Shown here in pieces: positions 57,135-64,000 of a stretch of 64,000 nucleotides of DNA; positions within the stretch are counted from its first letter, which is position 1, and each line of letters starts with the position of its first letter. The notes under the pieces were generated by a model. That model saw only the letters and a program-made list of their open reading frames with translations, was not told where the DNA came from and did no database searches. This DNA is from Shewanella benthica. Its GTDB lineage: Bacteria; Pseudomonadota; Gammaproteobacteria; Enterobacterales; Shewanellaceae. A program made the translations under genes and the position numbers. The DNA lies in assembly GCA_023284085.1 (NCBI GenBank), contig JAKVHY010000001.1, forward strand, positions 1 through 64,000. Direction: 5' to 3'.

Positions 57135-58112
57135 ATGTTCTCAAATGAAGTGATCTTTCTTGGCTTAATATTTTTGGCGGTGATCTTACTGTCTCAAGCA
57201 CTATTTTTACCTGTATATAGCCCACAGAGAGCGAATACGGCATTGATCCGTAAACGACTGAAACAACTGTCGGCTAATGCTGGCGATACTAGCTTCGAAG
57301 TGTCGTTATTACGTAAGAGTAAATTGGAGAAGTTAAGCAATTTAGGTCGGATGCTAGAACGTATAGAATTTATTGAGAATTTAAGTTATCGATTGGAGTT
57401 GGCCGATTATAAGATGATGGGCCACCAGTTTTTATTCTTAGGTATACTTACATCGACGATCATGGCGATGCTAGCTTGGTATTACATTAATGATCCATTC
57501 ATGACAGTTTTTATTTTTGTCATCACCGCATTCTTGTTTAACATGAAGCTCAATCGTGACACCAATAAGAGAATGGATACCATAGAAGCCAGCTTTCCCG
57601 ATGGTTTGGATGTGATCCGCAGGGCCCTGCAGGCGGGATATTCCTTTACCGACGCAATTAAATTGGCTACCGAAGAGTTGGAGGGGCCATTGGCGAAAGA
57701 GTTCAAGCTGATGTTTGTTAATATCAACTACACCAAAGACATTAAGCGAGCCTTGTTGGGGTTTATTCAACGTGTTCCTAGCGTTTCGGCGCTAGCCTTT
57801 GCCAGTGCCGTCATGGTGCAGAGAGAAACTGGGGGTAATTTAGCGGAAAATATTGAGAATTTAACTAGGGTAATAAGGCAGAGGTTTAAATTCAGGCGTC
57901 GAGTTAAGACTTTATCGGCAGAAGGACGCCTGTCTGCCTGGATCTTAATCTTATTACCCTTCGCGCTCTTTGCCGTTATCTATCTACAAACACCTACGTA
58001 TGTCGGTGAGTTAACCGGGACGGAAGCGGGACAGAAATTACTCATGTGGGGGGCCATTGGAATGACAATCGGTGGCTGGTGGATCAGTAGAATTATTAAA
58101 ATAGACGTCTAA
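57135..58112 (+). CDS. tadB: Flp pilus platform protein TadB
   Basis: A 325-residue inner-membrane protein of the GspF fold with four to five helices. DGLDVIRRALQAGYSFTDAI and VMVQRETGGNLAENIENL are the T2SSF signatures. It forms the assembly platform with TadC, encoded three bases downstream. Confidence 0.92.
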   Translation: MFSNEVIFLGLIFLAVILLSQALFLPVYSPQRANTALIRKRLKQLSANAGDTSFEVSLLRKSKLEKLSNLGRMLERIEFIENLSYRLELADYKMMGHQFLFLGILTSTIMAMLAWYYINDPFMTVFIFVITAFLFNMKLNRDTNKRMDTIEASFPDGLDVIRRALQAGYSFTDAIKLATEELEGPLAKEFKLMFVNINYTKDIKRALLGFIQRVPSVSALAFASAVMVQRETGGNLAENIENLTRVIRQRFKFRRRVKTLSAEGRLSAWILILLPFALFAVIYLQTPTYVGELTGTEAGQKLLMWGAIGMTIGGWWISRIIKIDV

Positions 58113-58114
58113 TT

Positions 58115-59083
58115 ATGGATTATCTTATTGGTTTATTAGGTACCTTATTTGACGACCCAGAGCATGTTAAGTGGGCCGTATATGTTATGGCGGCGATCGC
58201 AGGTATCACCTTAGCTATCTCGATCTCTTTATTCATCACTGGTATATATTCTCCACTTAGGAAGCGCTTGAAAATCATTAACCAAACCGGTGAAGGGCAT
58301 CATATGACTCACACCGATGTCAATGCCACCATTGAGCATGGCATAGGTCGTGTGGCAAGCAAAACATCGTTAAACCTGACCAATGATGACACTCGTCGGC
58401 TATTGATACATGCGGGTTTGCATTCTGAGAATGCACTGGCCGTTTATAGTTCAGTCAGATTGATTTTACTGCTTATCTCGGCAGGCTTATCTGTGCTCAC
58501 CTTGAGTCTGTTTCCTGAAATATCCGGCATGATGAGTGTGTATGTGGTTGCACTGCTGGTGGGGGGGGCCTATTTGTTACCCTCTATGGTGTTACAGCAT
58601 TTGGCATCCAGACGTATGAAGAATCTCAGAGCAGGTTTTCCCGACGCCTTAGATCTATTAGTTGTCTGTTGTGAAGCCGGACTAGGCTTGCTTGCGGCGC
58701 TACAGCGCGTAGCCAATGAACTGGCCATCAGCCATGCCAGTCTCGCCAGTGAATTGGATCTGGTTTGCAGCAAGGTCAGGGCGGGATTGACTATTAAGAT
58801 GGCTCTGCAGGAGTTTACCGATAGAACGGGTTTGGAAGACATAAAGGGTCTCAACTCGGCAATTTCACAGAGTATTCGTTTAGGCACTGGCATAGCTGCC
58901 ACCTTGAGAATTTTTTCCGATGAATATCGTGATAAGCGCCTGCAAGAGGCGGAAGAGCAAGCTGCAAAGCTTGCGGTGAAGATGATCTTTCCCATGATGC
59001 TGTGTATCTGGCCCTCATTTTTCATCGTCGCGGTGGGGCCTGCAGTGCTCAAGGTGATGAAAGTGTGGGGACAAGCTTTCTAG
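58115..59083 (+). CDS. tadC: Flp pilus platform protein TadC
   Basis: A 322-residue inner-membrane GspF-fold protein, with FPDALDLLVVCCEAGLGLLAAL and SQSIRLGTGIAATLRIFSDEYRDKRLQEAEE (in parts). Partner of TadB. A run of eight G (58561-58568) lies in the coding sequence between two membrane helices; a one-base slip there would truncate the protein. Confidence 0.92.
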   Translation: MDYLIGLLGTLFDDPEHVKWAVYVMAAIAGITLAISISLFITGIYSPLRKRLKIINQTGEGHHMTHTDVNATIEHGIGRVASKTSLNLTNDDTRRLLIHAGLHSENALAVYSSVRLILLLISAGLSVLTLSLFPEISGMMSVYVVALLVGGAYLLPSMVLQHLASRRMKNLRAGFPDALDLLVVCCEAGLGLLAALQRVANELAISHASLASELDLVCSKVRAGLTIKMALQEFTDRTGLEDIKGLNSAISQSIRLGTGIAATLRIFSDEYRDKRLQEAEEQAAKLAVKMIFPMMLCIWPSFFIVAVGPAVLKVMKVWGQAF

Positions 59084-59125
59084 TCGAATTATATTAGTCG
59101 AATTATATAAAAATAAGGAGCGGCC

Positions 59126-60157
59126 ATGGCAGGTTCATTTCGGTTTAACTTACTAAGAGGTTTAAGCCCATTTTCTCTGACTGTGCCCGTTATCATGCTA
59201 CTGCTATCGGCATGTACGACCACTAAATCAGCCGAGGAGATGCAGGCATTAGAGGCCAGTCCGCCTCAGCGGCAAGATCTCTATGATGCCAATGCTATGA
59301 TAACGGTAGCGACCGCCAATCCCCCTAAGGATGAAGCCGATGCTAAGGCTCGGGCGAAACGTGAAGAAACATTGGGGAATTTAGACTCTTCGCTGTATCT
59401 CTATGTTCAGGCGCTGGATTTCAAACCTGATAACGCCGATACCTTATATCAAATTGCCAGAATACACAGCATCAAAGGCAATATACAGCTGGCTTACTTG
59501 ACCTATAATGAAGCCTTAGTCATAGATCCCGAGATGATGATGTCTCATGCGGGTCTGGGTCTTATCAATATGGATAAGCGTCAGCACCGACAAGCCAGAA
59601 TACATCTTGAAAAAGCGGTGAGTCTGGATCAGGCGAGGTTAAAACTGCTTGATCAAAGCACAAATGTTGTCGGCTTCTATGCCCTGGATAGGACTTCTCC
59701 GGTTAGAATCTATAATGCTATGGCCATTCTGGATGATCTGGATAATGAACATGAGCGGGCCCGCCTCTTGTATAAACTGGCGTTACAGCAGGAGCCACAC
59801 TCGGCACTGATCATCACTAATTTAGGTTATTCCTACTACCTGAGTGGTAATTATCACTCTGCTGAAAATCATTTGAAACAGGCGATAAGAGAAGATCCCA
59901 GCTTCGATCGTGGCTGGACAAATCTAGGTTTGGTCTATGTAAGGAAAGGCCTATACACTAGGGCCCTGTCGACATTTGAACATACCATGGAGCCTGCCGA
60001 CGCATTAAATGACCTGGGGTATTTCTTGATGTTAGAGGGGCAATATAAACAAGCCATAGCACTTTTCAAAAAGGCAATTGATAATTCACCCAGCTACTTT
60101 GAGCAAGCACAGAAAAATCTGCGGCGTGCCTCTATGGAGCTAAACAGTAGACATTGA
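59126..60157 (+). CDS. tadD: TPR lipoprotein TadD
   Basis: A 343-residue lipoprotein with lipobox LLSAC and five or so tetratricopeptide repeats (from about 85 to 330). TadD helps secretin assembly or pilus stability. AAGGAG precedes the ATG. It is the last tad gene; a strong terminator follows. Confidence 0.88.
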   Translation: MAGSFRFNLLRGLSPFSLTVPVIMLLLSACTTTKSAEEMQALEASPPQRQDLYDANAMITVATANPPKDEADAKARAKREETLGNLDSSLYLYVQALDFKPDNADTLYQIARIHSIKGNIQLAYLTYNEALVIDPEMMMSHAGLGLINMDKRQHRQARIHLEKAVSLDQARLKLLDQSTNVVGFYALDRTSPVRIYNAMAILDDLDNEHERARLLYKLALQQEPHSALIITNLGYSYYLSGNYHSAENHLKQAIREDPSFDRGWTNLGLVYVRKGLYTRALSTFEHTMEPADALNDLGYFLMLEGQYKQAIALFKKAIDNSPSYFEQAQKNLRRASMELNSRH

Positions 60158-60180
60158 TTTTGCAAATAGCCTAGATATAA

Positions 60181-60207
60181 AAAAACGCCCAGATGGGCGT
60201 TTTTTTG
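60181..60207. terminator. bidirectional rho-independent terminator (tadD / asnS)
   Basis: AAAAACGCCC and GGGCGTTTTTTT form a 10-bp stem with loop AGAT and poly-A/T tracts on both sides, between the convergent tadD and asnS genes. Confidence 0.92.
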
Positions 60208-60222
60208 GTTCGTAAGCAAAAT

Positions 60223-61623
60223 CTAGAAGCTTGCCGACTTAGGTGCGCGAGGGAATGGGATCACATCGCGTATGTTGGACACGCCAGTCACGTATGAGAC
60301 TAAACGCTCGAAGCCAAGACCGAACCCTGCATGAGGTACGGTACCGTAGCGGCGCATGTCACGATACCACCAGTAATCTTCCTTGCTCAGGTTCATCTCT
60401 TCGAGGCGAGCATCGAGTACGTCCAAACGTTCTTCACGTTGAGCGCCACCGATTATCTCACCGATCCCAGGCGCGAGTACGTCCATTGCGGCCACGGTCT
60501 TACCGTCATCGTTAAGGCGCATGTAGAAGGCCTTGATGTCTTTCGGATAGTTTTTCACGACCACAGGGGCCTTGAAATGCTCTTCCGCCAGGTATCTTTC
60601 ATGCTCAGATTGCAGATCGATTCCCCATTCGACGGCGTATTCGAATTTCTTGCCACAGTTTTTGAGGATCTCAACCGCATCGGTGTAATCCACTTGAGCA
60701 AAGTCACTGGTCACGAAAGACTCAAGACGCTCAATTACGGTTTTATCGACACGTTGGGCGAAAAACTCAAGATCATCACGACGTTCTTCGAGTACGGCTT
60801 TGAAACAGAATTTAAGCATCTGCTCGGCGAGGGCGGCAACATCATCGAGATCGGCGAAGGCCACTTCAGGCTCAACCATCCAGAATTCTGCCAGGTGGCG
60901 GCTGGTGTTTGAGTTTTCTGCACGGAACGTAGGACCGAAGGTATAGACTTTCGATAATGCGCAGGCATAAGTCTCGGCATTAAGTTGACCAGATACGGTG
61001 AGGAAGGCCTCTTTACCGAAGAAATCTTCGCTGTAATCGACCTTACCTTCGTCGGTACGGGGTAAGTTTTCCATGTCTAAGGTAGAGACTTGGAACATCT
61101 CACCGGCACCTTCACAATCCGATGCCGTGATGAGGGGAGTCGATACCCAGATGAAACCTTCTTCATGGTAGAATCTGTGTATTGCCTGTGACAAACAGTT
61201 ACGTACACGCGCAACCGCGCCGATAATGTTTGTGCGAGGGCGAAGGTGTGCTAATTCTCTCAAGTGTTCTATCGAGTGACGCTTAGCAGCCATAGGATAA
61301 GTGTCTGGATCTTCAACCCAACCGGCAACTTCAACACTGGTGACTTGCAGCTCATATGCCTGGCCTTTACCTGGAGACTCAACCACTTCACCTGTCATAA
61401 TGACAGAACAACCGGTAGTCAACTTCAAGATTTCGTTATTGTAATTTTCTAAGCTATTAGGAACTACACCTTGGATAGGATCAAAACAGGAGCCATCATA
61501 AACGGCAAGAAAAGAGATACCCGCCTTGGAATCTCGGCGCGATCTTACCCAACCGCGAACGGTAATTTGCGAACCAATCGCAAATTCACCTTTAAATACA
61601 GAAGCGACAGATGTAATGCTCAT
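60223..61623 (-). CDS. asnS: asparaginyl-tRNA synthetase
   Basis: A 466-residue class IIb synthetase charging tRNA-Asn. N-terminal OB-fold ([21 protein letters not shown], about 18-38 in parts) and C-terminal catalytic core with motif 2 [25 protein letters not shown] (in parts) and motif 3 [10 protein letters not shown]. Normal length. GGAG precedes the ATG. Confidence 0.97.
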   Translation of the reverse strand: MSITSVASVFKGEFAIGSQITVRGWVRSRRDSKAGISFLAVYDGSCFDPIQGVVPNSLENYNNEILKLTTGCSVIMTGEVVESPGKGQAYELQVTSVEVAGWVEDPDTYPMAAKRHSIEHLRELAHLRPRTNIIGAVARVRNCLSQAIHRFYHEEGFIWVSTPLITASDCEGAGEMFQVSTLDMENLPRTDEGKVDYSEDFFGKEAFLTVSGQLNAETYACALSKVYTFGPTFRAENSNTSRHLAEFWMVEPEVAFADLDDVAALAEQMLKFCFKAVLEERRDDLEFFAQRVDKTVIERLESFVTSDFAQVDYTDAVEILKNCGKKFEYAVEWGIDLQSEHERYLAEEHFKAPVVVKNYPKDIKAFYMRLNDDGKTVAAMDVLAPGIGEIIGGAQREERLDVLDARLEEMNLSKEDYWWYRDMRRYGTVPHAGFGLGFERLVSYVTGVSNIRDVIPFPRAPKSASF

Positions 61624-61882
61624 TGTTGCTTAGTTCTCCAACGAAACGTTTATAGATAAAATTTGGACGTTTATATTACCTTGCTGGCTGGTTTTCTCAA
61701 GTAGCAAAATCAGATAAAAGGCCTAATAGAGGGCAATTTTGATGATTAATTCTGCTTTTGGAGTTTAACCCAAACTCAGATAGCGGTCTTTGTTTACTTA
61801 CTACTTGGTTGGCGGCCATAACTCATACTTGTTATGATTAAATTTAGTGCTAGATTAATTACATTTGTTAGAGGGGCTTGTC

Positions 61883-62218
61883 ATGAAGAAAATAAAAAAT
61901 TTTCAGCGATTACTGGCATTTCTATCTATCACAGGTTGGTCTCTTGCAATATATGCTCTGCTGATTTTCGATAAGGCCAGGCCTGATCGCGCGGTAGGGT
62001 ATTATTTGAGCAAGGGGGCGTCGGTTCGTCTTGCCTGGGATCCCATACAGACGGTTCAGTTAGAACATATCATATGGGCGTGTGCGGCAATCAGTTTCGT
62101 CAGTTTGGCATTTAATTACTATTTTGCTCACCACAGTAAGATGGGGTATTGGTTTAACATTCCTCTGCTGCTATTAAGTTCAGTCGCTGCTGGCCTGTAT
62201 ATCACCTTTGTAATTTAA
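61883..62218 (+). CDS. small three-span membrane protein, unknown
   Basis: A 111-residue protein from the ATG at 61883 (AGAGGGG upstream; the frame is open six codons more). Three hydrophobic segments at about 8-26, 57-77 and 88-110. Basic start. I do not recognise the family. Isolated between asnS and the Nudix gene. Confidence 0.65.
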   Translation: MKKIKNFQRLLAFLSITGWSLAIYALLIFDKARPDRAVGYYLSKGASVRLAWDPIQTVQLEHIIWACAAISFVSLAFNYYFAHHSKMGYWFNIPLLLLSSVAAGLYITFVI

Positions 62219-62248
62219 CTCGCCCCTAAGTTCCTAGATTCCTAGTTC

Positions 62249-62839
62249 CTAGAGTATCAGGTGCTTACAGAGTCTGTTTATCATGGCAGCGGTTGCTCCC
62301 CAGATAAGGTGTTCTCGATAACGGATAAAATAAACCGGGTGATGGATCCCTTGGCGTTGGTAGGTCTGCTTTTGACGATTCTCGACCTGTAATAAATAGG
62401 ATAAGGGCACGGTGAACAGTTCATCGACTTCGCCCGGATCAAGTTTTGGGGTAAAGGCTTGCTTTACTAAGCCTATGACTGGGGTTATCTCGAAACCGGT
62501 AAAGGTTTTCATTGCAGGATACTGGCCAATCACCTCTACATTACCCGGGTAAAGTGCTATCTCCTCCGCGGCTTCTCGCAGTGCGGTTTCGATGAGTGAG
62601 GCATCACCCCGTTCGACTTTTCCCCCGGGAAAACTGATCTGTCCCGGATGAGATCTAAGATGAGTTGGGCGACGGGTGAGCAAGACATGCAATTCACCCT
62701 CTTCTTGTATTAAGGCAATAAGGACCGCAGCTTGGCGCAGGGTATCTTTAATGTCCGGATTAAACTCGTGAGGGGCTTGCAAGAGGTTATATCTGAGTTT
62801 AAATTCAGTTAATGGTATAGGCTTAATTTTTTTTTGCAT
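62249..62839 (-). CDS. Nudix hydrolase, CoA pyrophosphatase type
   Basis: A 196-residue hydrolase of the NudL/YeaB group, which splits CoA and its derivatives. The CoA-specific stretch LLTRRPTHLRSHPGQISFPGG precedes a complete Nudix box GGKVERGDASLIETALREAAEEI (in parts). Normal length. AGAGG precedes the ATG. It follows pabB on the same strand after 35 bases and may share its transcript, as in other gammaproteobacteria. Confidence 0.9.
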   Translation of the reverse strand: MQKKIKPIPLTEFKLRYNLLQAPHEFNPDIKDTLRQAAVLIALIQEEGELHVLLTRRPTHLRSHPGQISFPGGKVERGDASLIETALREAAEEIALYPGNVEVIGQYPAMKTFTGFEITPVIGLVKQAFTPKLDPGEVDELFTVPLSYLLQVENRQKQTYQRQGIHHPVYFIRYREHLIWGATAAMINRLCKHLIL

Positions 62840-62874
62840 ATAACCTCTACTGATTTACACTTAGATATCAAATA

Positions 62875-64000
62875 TTAACCCTGTAATACTGGCAGGATTT
62901 TACTGACTTTATCATAGGTTTCTTTATATTCACTCTCAGCCGTCGAGTCGACAACTATTCCGCCGCCAGCCCAGCAATAAATGCTGCCATCTATCGCCAC
63001 TAAGCTTCGTATGGTGATGCTGGTGTCCATCTGACCGTCTTGACTGATATAACCGATAGAACCACAGTAAAGGCTTCTCCTCGAGGGTTCAAGCTCTTCG
63101 ATGATCTCCATCGCCCGGATTTTTGGCGCGCCGGTGATCGAACCGCCCGGGAAACTGGCTTTTAATAGATCGGTGGCATCATATTTAGCGTCGAGTTGTG
63201 CTGTGACAGTGCTGACCAGATGATGCACGGCTGGAAAGCTTTCAATCTCAAACAGGTGAGGCACAGATACCGAGCCGGGTTTGGCGACCTTGCCCAGATC
63301 GTTACGCAGTAGATCGACTATCATCAAGTTCTCCGCCCTGTCTTTGGCTGAATGGCGTAGCTGTGTGGCCGATTGCTGATCTTGTGCCGCCGTGGCATAC
63401 CTGGGACTCGTGCCTTTAATGGGCTTAGTCTGAATATCTTTCCCTCTGAGTTGGATAAACCGCTCGGGAGAAATAGACAATAACGCACCTTGGGTTAAGC
63501 GAATGAAGGCGGAGAAGGGGGCCTTATTGGATTCCCTGAGTTTGAGGTAGGCTTGCCATTCATTGCCCTCATATTTAGCCGAGAACCTTTGGGTCAGGTT
63601 TATTTGGTAACAATCGCCGCTTTGAATATACTCTTGAATGGTATCAAATTTTGATTCGTAGTCAGCCTTAGTCAGTTGTGGCTGCCAGTCACCGAGAAGG
63701 GAAAAATCAGGCTTCTTTGGTTTGATTTTCAGCTTAGCTTGCATCCAAGCCAGACTGGTTTGTGCCGCTTGTTCGCTGCCGTAATGCACCAAGCTCCAGA
63801 CGTGTTCTTGATGATCGAATACCAATGCCCATAAATATAAGCCTATGTTCATCAGAGGGAGGGGGATATCGTCGGCGGCAATTTCGGGGATTTTCTCAAT
63901 CTTACGTCCCAGATCGTAGTTGAAGCTGCCCATCGCGCCACCGGAAAAGGGCAGCTCACTCGACTTCTGTACCGGGAAGTAGTGTGCTAACTCCTGTTTA
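62875..64000 (-). CDS. pabB: aminodeoxychorismate synthase component I (partial at window edge)
   Basis: The C-terminal 375 residues of PabB, which with PabA turns chorismate and glutamine into aminodeoxychorismate for folate. Chorismate-binding segments: IKGTSPRYAT, ENLMIVDLLRNDLGKV, SFPGGSITGAPKIRAMEIIEELEP (in parts) and CGSIGYIS. The frame stays open to base 64000 and carries LPFSGGAMGSFNYDLGR, which is internal in PabB, so the start is outside the window. Confidence 0.93.
   Translation of the reverse strand, partial: KQELAHYFPVQKSSELPFSGGAMGSFNYDLGRKIEKIPEIAADDIPLPLMNIGLYLWALVFDHQEHVWSLVHYGSEQAAQTSLAWMQAKLKIKPKKPDFSLLGDWQPQLTKADYESKFDTIQEYIQSGDCYQINLTQRFSAKYEGNEWQAYLKLRESNKAPFSAFIRLTQGALLSISPERFIQLRGKDIQTKPIKGTSPRYATAAQDQQSATQLRHSAKDRAENLMIVDLLRNDLGKVAKPGSVSVPHLFEIESFPAVHHLVSTVTAQLDAKYDATDLLKASFPGGSITGAPKIRAMEIIEELEPSRRSLYCGSIGYISQDGQMDTSITIRSLVAIDGSIYCWAGGGIVVDSTAESEYKETYDKVSKILPVLQG

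Overview
The window reads as chromosomal DNA of a marine gammaproteobacterium, most likely Shewanella or a close relative. I infer this from the protein types: single-chain GcvP, SdaA-type serine dehydratase, a NimR/NimT-like pair, a TlpA/DUF4266/DUF3570/ApbE set, and a tad locus beside asnS. No database search was possible. I saw no rRNA, tRNA or CRISPR array.

Layout. 1-2004 is the distal end of an integron cassette array: two well-supported attC sites and a third, weaker one separate small cassettes, including a DapF-like protein with both catalytic cysteines replaced by serine. 2261-15011 is a glycine/serine/D-amino-acid catabolic region. agcS-gcvT-dadA runs on the minus strand and sdaA-glyA-gcvH-gcvP (then a porin) on the plus strand. 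Between them lies an XRE-cupin regulator, and the same 14-bp palindrome stands in front of both arms. 15141-28914 is mostly housekeeping or ordinary accessory genes: a NimR/NimT-like pair, an RhlE-type helicase, an RsmB-like methyltransferase, cytochrome b561, galT, a SWIM-SNF2 helicase, a secreted methyltransferase-fold protein, YjbQ and a diguanylate cyclase.

29367-32657 holds the most intriguing set: a periplasmic thioredoxin, a tiny lipoprotein ending in Cys-Gly-Cys-Asn, a DUF3570 predicted outer-membrane barrel carrying a motif close to the ApbE flavinylation site, and ApbE itself. I read this as a candidate covalent-flavin redox module of the envelope. 33725-40224 is a glycan/glycolipid region: a decayed methyltransferase, a UPF0104-glycosyltransferase fusion, a methyltransferase, a GT2 and a GT-C-like membrane protein. 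A second GGDEF protein, a sulfatase-superfamily membrane enzyme and an L,D-transpeptidase follow.

47104-60157 is a complete tad (Flp pilus) operon: flp, tadV, an AAA ATPase, rcpC, rcpA, a lipoprotein, TadG-like, two TadE-like, tadZ, tadA, tadB, tadC, tadD. The window ends with asnS, a small membrane protein, a Nudix CoA pyrophosphatase and a pabB gene cut by the window edge.
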